DNA of 29,321 nucleotides. It comes from Dehalococcoidia bacterium UBA1123. Its GTDB lineage: Bacteria; Chloroflexota; Dehalococcoidia; Lucifugimonadales; UBA1123. Location of the stretch: NCBI GenBank assembly GCA_002313895.1, contig DCAW01000027.1:1-29321 (forward strand), given 5' to 3'. Below are positions 15,386 through 23,798 of this stretch, one piece after another (positions within the stretch are counted from its first letter, which is position 1; each line of letters starts with the position of its first letter). Below the pieces are notes generated by a model. That model was given only the letters and a program-made list of their open reading frames with translations, ran no database searches and was not told where the DNA came from. The position numbers and the translations under genes were made by a program.

Positions 15386-16327
15386 ATGGCAATTCCCACT
15401 GAGACACAGGTACTGGAATGGTTCGAGTCCCTGAGCAACTGGGGACGGTGGGGTGGCGACGACCAGTTGGGCTGTCTGAACCTGATAACGCCAGAGAAGC
15501 GAAAACGGGCCGCAGCACTGGTTCAGGAGGGCGTCCCCGTAAGTTGTGCTCGTCCCATCACCACTGAGATGGCACCAGACATCAGTTTCCAGGTGCAAAG
15601 GTACATGGTGGACAGCGGCGAAGGCCGAGACACTGACACGCCAGAGCGCAAGGTGACCCGACGGGGCGCCGCAGAGTTCGTGGGCATGGTGTTCCACGGC
15701 CAGACCATCACGCATATCGACGCCCTGTCCCACTACTCCTGGGACGGCACGCTCTACAACGGCAAGCCCGCCAGCATGATAACGTCCCGCGAGGGCGCAC
15801 AGACCCACTCTATCGAGCCTGCGTCCGATGGAATCGTCAGTCGCGGCGTGCTGCTGGACATTGCCCGCGTTCGGGGCGTCCCGTGGCTGGCCGCCGATGA
15901 CCCGGTGATGCCCGAAGACCTGGAGGAGGCCGAGCGTTTGCAGGGCGTCCGCGTCGAGGAGGGTGACATCCTGCTGGTCCGCACAGGCAATTACCGCCGA
16001 CGACTGGAGCAAGGGGGACTGCCCGCGAGCGAACCCAGCACCGCATGTCAGGTGGCCTGCGCTCCGTGGTTCCGAGAGCGGGGCGTCGCCATGTTCGGCA
16101 CCGACACCTCCAACGACATCCGACCCTCCCAGTATCCCAACATCGGATCGCCTCTGCATACCATGTGCCTGGTGACGATGGGCCTGTGGCTGATCGACAA
16201 CGCCAACCTCGAAGAGATCACTCAGGCTTGCGCCGAGCGGAACCGATACGAGTTCATGCTGACGCTGGGGCCGCTGAGACTCCGAAATATCACAGGAAGC
16301 CCTGTGAACCCTGTCGCGTTGTTCTAA
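15386..16327 (+). CDS. Cyclase-family metal-dependent hydrolase (kynurenine formamidase-like)
   Basis: The 313-residue protein belongs to the cyclase family (PF04199), which includes bacterial kynurenine formamidase and isatin hydrolase. The metal-binding motif is seen as THIDALSHYSWDGTLYNG, with His110, Asp112 and His116 matching the HxDxPxH pattern. RGVLLDIARVRG and GDILLVRTGNYRRR are further family segments. It probably hydrolyses an amide, lactone or formamide; the N-terminal extension (EWFESLSNWGRWGGDDQLG) is typical of the longer subfamily whose substrates are mostly unknown. The ATG follows AGGAGGACAAGGCG. It stands alone between repeats D and E. Confidence 0.88.
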   Translation: MAIPTETQVLEWFESLSNWGRWGGDDQLGCLNLITPEKRKRAAALVQEGVPVSCARPITTEMAPDISFQVQRYMVDSGEGRDTDTPERKVTRRGAAEFVGMVFHGQTITHIDALSHYSWDGTLYNGKPASMITSREGAQTHSIEPASDGIVSRGVLLDIARVRGVPWLAADDPVMPEDLEEAERLQGVRVEEGDILLVRTGNYRRRLEQGGLPASEPSTACQVACAPWFRERGVAMFGTDTSNDIRPSQYPNIGSPLHTMCLVTMGLWLIDNANLEEITQACAERNRYEFMLTLGPLRLRNITGSPVNPVALF

Positions 16328-16350
16328 CGATGCCCAACAAAATCATCGAC

Positions 16351-16434
16351 GTGATACTGAGCGGAGCGAAGTATCTGGTCTCTGGCACGACAACCGTGTT
16401 CTACTGAGACCGGATTCTTCGACCCCGGTCTCAG
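16351..16434. repeat. Dispersed inverted repeat, copy E
   Basis: GTGATACTGAGCGGAGCGAA, then GTATCTGGTCTC, faces GAGACCGGATTCTTCGACCC, then CGGTCTCAGG. It lies 24 bases after the cyclase stop codon. Confidence 0.7.
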
Positions 16435-16457
16435 GTTGAAATGCTTGTTGGCAATCG

Positions 16458-16739
16458 TTATTGTCGGGGGTAAACCTGCACTAGGTCCAATGGAGGATCA
16501 GTGCTTGAGGTTGACTGTCGTATCTCTGAGATCACATCCCAATCAGCGAAGTCACCAAGAGATGTGTTGCCATCGTTCGAGAGAATCAACTCGATGGTAG
16601 AGCTTGCCAATAGAGCAATGTGCTCAGGAACAGTGTTGATCTCGGTGTCGACCTGAGGAAGAGTCCGAGCTTCCTCAGACACCATGGCCTGTTGAATCTC
16701 ATCGGCAGATGCAATGACCGCCGCTGCGACCGTAGTCAA
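16458..16739 (-). CDS. Small membrane-anchored or secreted protein, uncertain start
   Basis: The frame encodes about 93 residues from a TTG and ends DLVQVYPRQ. Upstream in the same frame, as far as a TGA at 16797-16799, it reads DVIPAFLAIILFVITLTTVA, a clear hydrophobic anchor followed by an extracellular-type region. No ATG, GTG or TTG lies above the anchor, so either the start is unusual or the 5' end is broken. Convergent with the cyclase gene. Not recognised. Confidence 0.3.
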   Translation of the reverse strand: MTTVAAAVIASADEIQQAMVSEEARTLPQVDTEINTVPEHIALLASSTIELILSNDGNTSLGDFADWDVISEIRQSTSSTDPPLDLVQVYPRQ

Positions 16740-17002
16740 TGTAATTACGAACAGAATAATGGCGAGGAACGCCGGGATTACATCACTCGCAATTATTCAC
16801 GTCCGTCACTACCCCTCACAAATCAGCTAGCCCCCGCCGCTTCAACCCAACCCTTGTTAGGGAAAGACCCCAGTGTTCTTCGGGCTACATCCGCCCACCA
16901 CAGTCACAGATAATATAACCCTGGCGACTGAGCGGTGAAACTCGGCGATCTGATGGTTGGCTTCTGCTTGAAGGTGTGGATGCGAACGGTGTGTGTTCCC
17001 GC

Positions 17003-17932
17003 CTAGCTGAAGTGCGGCATCACCTCATTGACGAACAGCTTCATGTCGTCAAGTTCCTGGAACTGTGGGAAGGTCGCCACGGAGAAGTCGAAACCCATCT
17101 CCACAAGCTCCATCAATTGCTCCGTGACGGCCACGGGGTCTCCGGCTATGGGAGGTTGATCGCTGGTCATCTTGTCTCCGGCCATCTCAAGGGCCTTCGA
17201 GTGGGTGCGATGGAGGTAGAATCGCGGGGCCAGGGTCTTGCGGATGCTGTCGTAGTCTCGACCTATCGCTTCGCAGTGGACTTTCAGCGCGTCCAGCTTG
17301 CGTTGAAGCTGGTCAACAGGACGCATCACGTCGTTCCACCAGTCGGCGTGCTCGGCGACGACGCGCAGAGTTCGGCGCTCGCCTCCCCCTCCCAGCATCA
17401 GGATGGGGAGGGGGTTGGGAAGAGGCTCACAATGGACGTTATCGACATGGTAGTATTCGCCGCTGAAGTTGGCCGGGCTGTCGGTCCACATTGCCTTCAT
17501 GACCCGAACACCCTCGTCCAGCATCTCGATGCGGGTTCGCGCCGAGGGATAGTCGAATCCGTAGGAGCGGTACTCCGGCTCGTACCAACCCGCTCCGTAT
17601 CCCAGGATTAGCCGACCGTAAGTTAGGTGTTGGATGCTGGATGCCATCTTCGCCATGAGCGAGGGGCTGCGAAAGGAGTTGCTCATCACCACCGTGCCCA
17701 ACTGTGGCCCTGGATATCGGGCCGCCATCCAGGTCAGGAGTGTCCAGCACTCCAGACGCCATTCGGTCGTGTAGTTGAGGTGGTCCGACGTCCAAAGCGA
17801 CTGGAAACTCTGGGATGCCACGTCCAGCGCACGGTGCAGGTCGCCCATATACTCGCGGGGCCTGATGGTCTCGTAGCCGCGCTCTCCCGACGGCGGGTTG
17901 TATCCAAATTCCATTAGCGGTTTGCTAGGCAT
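17003..17932 (-). CDS. Luciferase-like monooxygenase / F420-dependent oxidoreductase
   Basis: This 309-residue TIM-barrel protein belongs to the bacterial luciferase-like (LLM) class, which uses FMN or F420. Diagnostic stretches are SLWTSDHLNYTTEW near the N-terminus, RLILGYGAGWYEPEYRSYG in the middle (the typical GRLxLGxGxGW motif) and PLPILMLGGGGERRTLRVVA afterwards. The first residues (MEFGYNPPSGERG) match the F420-type branch. The likely role is oxidation or reduction of a small organic compound; the substrate is unknown. ATG follows AAGGGAGAACG. The gene is single and divergent from the GatC-like/amidase operon. Confidence 0.9.
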   Translation of the reverse strand: MPSKPLMEFGYNPPSGERGYETIRPREYMGDLHRALDVASQSFQSLWTSDHLNYTTEWRLECWTLLTWMAARYPGPQLGTVVMSNSFRSPSLMAKMASSIQHLTYGRLILGYGAGWYEPEYRSYGFDYPSARTRIEMLDEGVRVMKAMWTDSPANFSGEYYHVDNVHCEPLPNPLPILMLGGGGERRTLRVVAEHADWWNDVMRPVDQLQRKLDALKVHCEAIGRDYDSIRKTLAPRFYLHRTHSKALEMAGDKMTSDQPPIAGDPVAVTEQLMELVEMGFDFSVATFPQFQELDDMKLFVNEVMPHFS

Positions 17933-18032
17933 CGTTCTCCCTTTAGGTGGTTAGGTGTGAGGGTTTCAAGTGTCGGGGGAGATGGTATTTCAGCGTCAGA
18001 TCAAGGTCAATGCGTTCGCCATCCTTATAACC

Positions 18033-18038
18033 TATAAT
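18033..18038 (+). promoter_or_regulatory. Possible -10 box of the GatC-like/amidase operon
   Basis: A perfect TATAAT stands 44 bases before the operon's first ATG. No good -35 hexamer lies at the right distance, so this rests on the -10 alone. Confidence 0.3.
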
Positions 18039-18081
18039 CGGCTGACCGAAGTAATGGGAACGAGATAAAGGGGAGCGCTTC

Positions 18082-18276
18082 ATGTCCGATCTGAATAACG
18101 ATGAGATTCGCGCGTTGGCAAAGGCCGTCGGTCTGGAGATTCTGGACTCGGATATTACCGACGTGAACTACAGCCTGAACGCCATTATCGAGGCGATGGA
18201 CGGTGTTGATATTGAGGGATTGAACGCCGTGGAGCCTCTGGCCATCATTCTTCAGAACGGGGAGGCGCAGTCATGA
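18082..18276 (+). CDS. GatC/AtzG-like small amidase partner
   Basis: The 64-residue protein is acidic and helical: DEIRALAKAVGLEIL, a short link, then YSLNAIIEAMDGVDIEGLN, ending in EPLAIILQNGE. This two-helix-plus-tail layout, size and position are those of GatC and of AtzG, small proteins that wrap around and stabilise an amidase-signature enzyme. The stop codon overlaps the ATG of the amidase (ATGA, 18273-18276), implying translational coupling and equal production. AAAGGGGAG precedes the start. No GatB is visible, so the pair resembles AtzG-AtzE-type two-subunit hydrolases rather than the tRNA amidotransferase. The sequence similarity is weak; context carries much of this call. Confidence 0.65.
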   Translation: MSDLNNDEIRALAKAVGLEILDSDITDVNYSLNAIIEAMDGVDIEGLNAVEPLAIILQNGEAQS

Positions 18277-19700
18277 GCAACGGGGGGCTTGTTTTTCTGT
18301 CAGCCACCGAGTTGGCCTCGAAGATCAGAGACAAAGATGTTTCGCCCGTCGAGGCTGTCGAAGCCTATCTGGAACGCATCGCGCAGATTGACCCCAAGCT
18401 GAACGCCTACATCACCGTTCTGGCAGATGAGGCATTGGCCGAGGCTCGACAGTCCGAGTCTGACATCGCCTCTGGGAAGAACAACGGCCCGCTCCACGGA
18501 GTCCCTGTGGGCATCAAAGACCAGATTCACACCAAAGGAATCCGCACCTCCGATGCCTCCAAGATTCGAGCCGACTTCGTGCCCGACACGGACGCGGCAG
18601 TGGTCGACGGTCTCAAGAGATCGGGCGCTATTATCCTCGGCAAGCTGAACATGACCGAATTCGCTATGGGCGACCCAATAACCTCGGCCTTCGGCGTCAC
18701 CCGCAACCCGTGGGACCTGGAGCGCAACCCCGGAACCTCCAGCGCCGGCTCTGGAGCGGCTACGGCGTCGTTCATGTGCGCCACATCTCTCGGCGAGGAC
18801 ACCGGAGGCTCGGTGCGCGGCCCGGCGGCCAACTGCGGACTGGTGGGCATCCGGCCATCGTGGGGTCGAGTGAGCAGATTCGGCGTGGACGGCGCGTCGT
18901 GGTCTCTGGACACCATAGGCCCCATATCTCGCACCGTGGAAGACTGCGCCGTCACCCTGGGGGCTATAGCAGGACGCGATCCACGAGACCCGTGGACGTG
19001 GGACGTGCCTGTCCCGGATTACCGCGCCGCCCTCACCGGAGACGTGTCTGCATTGAAAATCGGGCTGGTCAAGGAGTTCCTCGACCCGGACGTTCTGGGA
19101 GTCACCGAGCCTGTGCGCCAGGGAGTTCTGGACGCAGCCCAACTACTGGCGGGTTTGGGCGCTGAGGTGGAAGAGGTCTCCCTTCCCCTAGCTCCGATAT
19201 CCGGTATCGCCAGCCGAATCATAAGCTCGGTGGAGCGCACCAGCCTGCGTCCCGAATGGCTTCGTGAACGGCCCCAGGACTTCCATCACAACACCCGCAT
19301 CGCCTTCACAGCGGGCGAGCTTATACCTTCCCAGATCTACTACAAGGCCCAGAAGCTGAGGGCGTTAGTTCGCAAGCAGACACTGGACGCGCTGGAGCGA
19401 TACGACGTGCTTGCCATGCCCATCGACTCGGAGCCTGCGACAATCATGGACATGCGCCCCGGAGTCCGAAGCAAGGAAGCGGCGATTCAAGCTTTGAGAC
19501 GGGGTTCGTATCGCGGACTATTCAGCATGGTCAGCGGCCCTGCGCTCTCGGTGTGCTGCGGCTTCACATCTGACGGCGAGGGCAAATTGCCCTTGGCCCT
19601 CCAGCTTGCTGGCCGCCCCTTCGACGAGGCCACGGTTCTGAACGTCGCCCACGCCTACCAGCAGAACACGGCATGGCATCTGGAGCGCCCGCCGATCTAA
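18273..19700 (+). CDS. Amidase-signature hydrolase
   Basis: This 475-residue enzyme carries the Ser-cisSer-Lys triad of the amidase-signature family: Lys82 in GVPVGIKDQIHTKG, cis-Ser156 in NPGTSSAGSGAA and nucleophile Ser180 in EDTGGSVRGPAANCG. The spacing of 24 residues between the two serines is that of the family. It hydrolyses a C-N amide bond; the actual substrate cannot be deduced. The small upstream partner suggests a heteromeric enzyme like AtzE or GatA. GGGGAGG precedes the ATG within the upstream gene. An intrinsic terminator follows the stop. Confidence 0.92.
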   Translation: MSNGGLVFLSATELASKIRDKDVSPVEAVEAYLERIAQIDPKLNAYITVLADEALAEARQSESDIASGKNNGPLHGVPVGIKDQIHTKGIRTSDASKIRADFVPDTDAAVVDGLKRSGAIILGKLNMTEFAMGDPITSAFGVTRNPWDLERNPGTSSAGSGAATASFMCATSLGEDTGGSVRGPAANCGLVGIRPSWGRVSRFGVDGASWSLDTIGPISRTVEDCAVTLGAIAGRDPRDPWTWDVPVPDYRAALTGDVSALKIGLVKEFLDPDVLGVTEPVRQGVLDAAQLLAGLGAEVEEVSLPLAPISGIASRIISSVERTSLRPEWLRERPQDFHHNTRIAFTAGELIPSQIYYKAQKLRALVRKQTLDALERYDVLAMPIDSEPATIMDMRPGVRSKEAAIQALRRGSYRGLFSMVSGPALSVCCGFTSDGEGKLPLALQLAGRPFDEATVLNVAHAYQQNTAWHLERPPI

Positions 19701-19730
19701 TCCTTCAACCCTCCACGGTAGCGCTGTACC

Positions 19731-19760
19731 AAAGGACAGGTCACAAGCCTGTCCTTTTTC
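19731..19760 (+). terminator. Intrinsic terminator of the amidase operon
   Basis: AAAGGACAGG (19731-19740) and CCTGTCCTTT (19748-19757) form a perfect 10-bp stem with a seven-base loop; TTTTTCTTT spans its 3' edge. It lies 31 bases after the amidase stop. Confidence 0.85.
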
Positions 19761-19828
19761 TTTGGGGCGAAACTGTCCTGTTGCCTGACCTGGCAGACTG
19801 TTTTTCGCCATATGTAGGCACTCAGGAG

Positions 19829-20725
19829 TCACCCAACATCTGGATGGTCCCGACGTAACTCGTGACAGCTCTGTCCGAATAAAGATCGACTTTCCATTGG
19901 TTGCGACCGAATGAATTCTTTGGGCGATATAGTTGCTGAACTCTGTTGCATCTTGTCTGTAAACGTCCGATAGCGCCCATTCTCCAATCCCGTCCTGACG
20001 TTCATATATGCGTACGCCCCCAAGACCCGGCGCCACTATGACGCCATCACTGGTGTCTAGTCCTCCAAGCGAATCAAGAAAACGCGCTGGAAGAGCGACG
20101 GGATATCCCGAGCCTGATTCCAGGGGCGACTGCTAACATATGATGAATCAACAACCGACACCTCAGCGGATAATAGCCATGCGCCTGTGCTCAAATCCGT
20201 TTCATACGCATATATCTCTCCTCTGATTGCCTTGGCTACGATTAACTCCTCACCAACTGCGGTGTCCAACCCGAACCCGGACGCGATAACTGAAGCGGGC
20301 GATTCTAGGGTGGCGCTTAATGTCCATTCCTCTTTGTCCTGGTCCTTCTCGAACACTTAGGCGATGCCGTTGAAATTATTCGGGAAAGTAGAGCTGACGA
20401 CGATGATGTTATTCCACGCGGAGACTGGTCCGTAGTAAGCCCCTGCCTATGACTCAAACCCTTCGGGCGGAATCAGTTTCGCCGTATTCCGTCAAAATGT
20501 TATGCCTGGTCCTCGTTCGTACACTTGCAGGCCATCCAATACCATGACAGCCAATACATCGGCGATTACTGAAAACGGCCCCATATCCGGCACAATCAAT
20601 CTTGCTGTCTCTACATAATTTGATGCACTGGTGTTGGGATCTGCTCCAACTGCGGTAGCTGGATCCATTGCCAAGCTCATCAAAAGGATTGTAATTGCGC
20701 TTATCAGGATGCGTTTGGAAAACAT
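19829..20725 (-). pseudogene. Secreted FG-GAP/propeller-like protein, decayed
   Basis: An ATG at 20725 opens a signal peptide (MFSKRILISAITILLMSLAM, followed by DPATAVGA). Repeats of the form DVLAVMVLDGLQVYERGPG and KAIRGEIYAYETDLSTGAWL resemble the blades of propeller proteins with FG-GAP-type repeats. The same frame is broken by TGA (20492-20494), TAG and TAA (20357-20359) codons but stays protein-like between them (TAKLIPPEGFES, SAWNNIIVVSSTFPNNFNG). A frameshift near 20050-20080 leads to GLGGVRIYERQDGIGEW. The C-terminal end is unclear. Three different stops plus a frameshift rule out simple recoding. Confidence 0.65.
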
Positions 20726-21159
20726 GGTTCCCCCAGTCCGTCTCTGGGCTTGCAAAGCTAATGCATTAGGCTCTGCGGCGGCCAATGAATGGCTCCATCG
20801 CTAACATATTCGATGCTGGCGTAACTTTCCTGACTCTGCGCTGACAGTTGGCTGACTTAGACGATGTCGCCAATCGGCCACATGGCCTCAGGTATCAGAC
20901 ATTTGCAGGGATCCCTGATTACCCATCTGATCCAATCACAAGTTCAAACGCTTTCGACTGTCAACGAAAATCGCACGTGTGGGCTACAATGCGCTTGACA
21001 GGCATGGGCATCCGCGACATGCGCGCCTGTCGTTGAAAATCCGCCAATGACTTGGCAACATCTAGCAACGCATGACGGTCATGTCCAAAGGCGCTCTATC
21101 CGCATCTAACCGATGCAAGCACACACTTGAGCCAGTAAACGTCCTTGGCAGAGGTGATT
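20726..21159. other. Intergenic region upstream of the selenoprotein candidate
   Basis: No supported gene. It contains GACAGGC (20997-21003) facing GCCTGTC (21025-21031), a small inverted repeat. It also has two similar direct stretches, CTGTCAACGAAAATCGC and CTGTCGTTGAAAATCCGC. The promoters for the divergent pseudogene and the peroxiredoxin-like gene should lie here, but I see no convincing -35/-10 pair. Confidence 0.45.
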
Positions 21160-21666
21160 ATGGAAGAGAAACTGCAACAGGGCGACCGATTCCCCAGCCT
21201 GACGCTGAATCTCATCAATGGAGAGACTCTGCGCATTCCAGAGGATATGCCTTCCCGCTATCTTGTGTTGTTATTTTATCGGGGCCACTGGTGACCGTGC
21301 TGCCGGCGGCAGTTAGCCGCATTTGAGGAGAACAAGGCCGAGCTAGAGGCGATGGGCGTCACTATCATAGGCGCCACAACCGACACTCTGGAAGAGGCCC
21401 AGGACATCGCGAATAACGACCCCGGCCTGACCTATCAGGTGGCGTACGGCGTTACCAAAGAGGACGCCGACCTTCTGGGAAGCTGGTGGTCTGAGGATAG
21501 AGAAGGGTACATTCAGCCCACGGAGTTCATCATGGGTCGTGGCGGGGTTGTCCTAGGCACGTTGTATGTGTCCGGCCCCGTGGGTCGCATGGGAGCGGAT
21601 GAGGTGATTACAATGATCACGAACCGCGAGCGTCGGCGACAAAAACGGGAGACGCCCGCCACCTGA
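21160..21666 (+). CDS. Peroxiredoxin-like (AhpC/TSA) selenoprotein candidate
   Basis: Read through one in-frame TGA (21292-21294), this gene gives 168 residues. It begins MEEKLQQGDRFPSLTLNLIN, then reads YLVLLFYRGHW-U-PCCRRQL, with selenocysteine (U) at residue 45. Cysteine relatives of the peroxiredoxin-like family have FYRGxWCPYCRRQL there, so the TGA replaces the first Cys of the CxxC redox motif; Cys48 is the partner. After it come AAFEENKAELEAMGVTIIGA and DAELLG-type helix segments (KEDADLLGSWW), with no other disruption. It likely reduces peroxides or thiols in the cytoplasm. AGAGGTGATT precedes the ATG. The alternative is a nonsense mutation, but its exact position and the hairpin behind it favour Sec. 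Confidence 0.78.
21295..21320 (+). promoter_or_regulatory. Candidate bacterial SECIS hairpin
   Basis: Just after the TGA, GCGGC (21306-21310) pairs with GCCGC (21316-21320) around the loop AGTTA. The stem is 5 bp, the loop has G in its first two bases, and it begins 17 bases after the TGA. These properties fit the described bacterial SECIS consensus. A competing stem, CTGCC/GGCAG around GGC (21300-21312), is also possible. Confidence 0.5.
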
Positions 21667-21671
21667 AGAAG

Positions 21672-21764
21672 TCGCCATTCTGAACGAATGTGACGAATCT
21701 GGTCGTAGATAGGACAACGGTTGCTCTCTCAGCGACTAGATTCTTCGCGTCACTCAGAATGGCG
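21672..21764. repeat. Dispersed inverted repeat, copy F
   Basis: This is the best preserved copy. CGCCATTCTGAACGAATGTG, then ACGAATCTGGTCG, faces CGACTAGATTCTTCGCGTCA, then CTCAGAATGGCG. The flank AAAGCTGACAGCTA follows at 21772-21785 and reaches the thiolase stop codon. Confidence 0.75.
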
Positions 21765-21782
21765 AGTCTTGAAAGCTGACAG

Positions 21783-22976
21783 CTACCCTATGCGCTCGAA
21801 GATGGTGGCAACGCCCTGGCCTCCGCCCACGCACATGGTAACCAGACCCAGGGTTTCATCTCGAAGCTCTAGCTCTTCCAGCAGTTTGACAGTCATGATG
21901 GCGCCGGTGGCCCCAACGGGATGGCCGAGGCTGATGCCAGAGCCATTGACGTTGGTCTTGTCGATGTCCATGTCAAGCTCTCTCATGCAGTAGAGGGCCT
22001 GAGACGCGAACGCTTCGTTTAGCTCGATCAGGTCGATGTCGTCCAACTCCATGCCTGCCTTGCCCAGGGCTTTTCGGACCGCTGGGATAGGGCCAGTGCC
22101 CATGATGGCAGGCTCTACGCCAGCGACGCCGCGAGTGTGCCACCTGAGTTTGCCCTGAACCCCAAGTTCGGCTGCCTTGGCGGCGGACATCAGGACCACC
22201 GCGGCGGCGGCATCGTTGATGCTGGATGCGTTGCCGGCGGTGACTGTACCGTCCTTTTTGAACACGGGGCGAAGCTGTCCCAACCGCTCCAGGGTGGTGT
22301 CGGCGCGGGGGCCTTCGTCGGTGTCGGCGATGATCGGGTCGGCCCTACGCTGAGGCACCTCGACCGAGGTTATCTGTCCCTTGAATCGGCCACTGGCGAC
22401 TGCGGCGGCGGCACGAGTGTGGCTGATGAGGGCCAACTCGTCCTGGTCCTCTCGGCTGACACCGAAACGCTCGGCGACGTTTTCGGCGGTCACGCCCATA
22501 TGGTAGCGGTTGACGGGGCATCCGAGTCCGTCAGTCAGGCCATCGACCAGACTCGCGTCACCCATCCGAAGGCCGTCGAATCGCGCCTGGTAGCCCAGCA
22601 TGAAGGGGGACTGGCTCATGTTCTCTATGCCGCCGGCCACAACAATGTCCACCTCGCCGGTGCGGACAAGCTGAGCGGCCATGTTGATGGCCTCCAGACC
22701 CGACGAGCACTGGCGGTTAATGGCGATGGTCGGAACCTCTTCGGGCACTCCGGCGCGCAGGGAGGCAAGGCGGGCGGCGTATCCGGCCTCGGTGGCCTGG
22801 AGCGCGTTGCCCAGGACTACTTCATCCACCATGTCGGGAGTGATGCCCGCTCGCTCCAGCGCCGCCCTGATGGCCGTTGCGCCCAAATCCGGCGCGGAAA
22901 CGTCCTTGAACGCGCCCCCAAACCTGCCCACCGGTGTCCTGGCTCCGCTGACGATTACGGCTTCTTGCAACTCCAT
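21783..22976 (-). CDS. Acetyl-CoA acetyltransferase-type thiolase
   Basis: The 397-residue enzyme condenses or cleaves acyl-CoA thioesters. The nucleophilic Cys90 lies in AINRQCSSGLEAINMAAQ. His352, in GISLGHPVGATG, and Cys382, in VTMCVGGGQG, complete the active site. The LNEAFASQAL segment is also canonical. Length and motifs fit biosynthetic/degradative thiolases such as AtoB, PhaA or FadA; chain-length preference cannot be told. GGGAGGGACGCATC precedes the ATG. There is no hydroxyacyl-CoA dehydrogenase or other beta-oxidation gene beside it. Confidence 0.95.
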   Translation of the reverse strand: MELQEAVIVSGARTPVGRFGGAFKDVSAPDLGATAIRAALERAGITPDMVDEVVLGNALQATEAGYAARLASLRAGVPEEVPTIAINRQCSSGLEAINMAAQLVRTGEVDIVVAGGIENMSQSPFMLGYQARFDGLRMGDASLVDGLTDGLGCPVNRYHMGVTAENVAERFGVSREDQDELALISHTRAAAAVASGRFKGQITSVEVPQRRADPIIADTDEGPRADTTLERLGQLRPVFKKDGTVTAGNASSINDAAAAVVLMSAAKAAELGVQGKLRWHTRGVAGVEPAIMGTGPIPAVRKALGKAGMELDDIDLIELNEAFASQALYCMRELDMDIDKTNVNGSGISLGHPVGATGAIMTVKLLEELELRDETLGLVTMCVGGGQGVATIFERIG

Positions 22977-23798
22977 GATGCGTCCCTCCCTGATTGTAAT
23001 TAGTGGTAGCTACCGTGATAAATTCGCAAGGCTCAACTCTCAGTATTACTCTGAAGGTTGAATGATGAAGACTGCTCGTGACTGGATTATACGTCAAATC
23101 TGGACTTTGACCAATGTCGTGTCTGCGGGTCGCATGGCCCCCCATACTTAGAGGTGAGAACTTACAAGCAGGCATGGGCGTTATGGCCTGCATGTGGCTT
23201 CTTGAGGAGCAGGATACCTTATAAAACCCCCTCTACTTGTGCAACACGCGAAGGCGTTACAACCTTCCATCTTGTTCTTCGTGTCCAGTGTTTGTGAATA
23301 ACTCAGTCTGCGAATCCAACATGATCGTGAGAATTTGCAGAGGCCTCCGGTCCCAAAAGTGTCCAGTTTTAAGATAAGAGAAAAGTCGTGAGAGCTTCTA
23401 CCCCAAAGAAACAGGTTGCTGGCGTGAGGCGAGTGAAAATGTTTATTCGCCGCGATCTCTACTGGCTGTCAGGATTTCCGACTCCTCAAGGACCTTGGAA
23501 CACCGCGACACGAGAACCGACAGCCTCGCGGCGCCCTTCAAATGGAGCGCTACTCATGACTGGCTTTAGGAAGCCGATCCGACCACTTTTGTAGATGGTG
23601 CCTGGAAGCCACCTCTCGAGGGACTCGGGTTCGCGCCGATTGTGATTCTATGACTTCGCTGCTCGTTAGAAGCGGCAATTGACGCGCTCGGCAGATCGTC
23701 ATATAGTCAGTTACATCCCTGCATGCTACGATTGCGAGACTGCCACGCTCCATGTGGCATATCCTGATGCCTAATAGCGTTTCTAAGGAGAATGACCA
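22977..23798. other. Long intergenic region without a supported gene
   Basis: Both strands contain only short frames with no recognisable product. It separates divergent genes (thiolase on the minus strand, DUF1800 on the plus), so it should hold both promoters. A short inverted repeat, GCAGGC (23168-23173) with GCCTGC (23186-23191), is visible. The stretch near 23352-23380 (CCAAAAGTGTCCAGTTTTAA) has the look of an IS end, but no transposase is present. Confidence 0.5.

Noticed and set aside
15311..16159. 282-codon minus-strand frame opposite the cyclase gene
   Set aside because: Antisense frame kept open by base composition; the plus-strand frame has the metal motif and a good ribosome binding site.
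20492..20494. TGA in the propeller pseudogene as a second Sec codon
   Set aside because: The same frame also contains TAG and TAA stops and a frameshift, so it is a decayed gene.
22137..23003. 288-codon plus-strand frame opposite the thiolase
   Set aside because: The thiolase motifs are complete on the other strand, and the antisense product is Gly/His-rich with no domain.
23388..23594. 68-codon frame near an IS-end-like sequence
   Set aside because: No transposase motif recognised and no matching second end; too weak to call a gene or an element.
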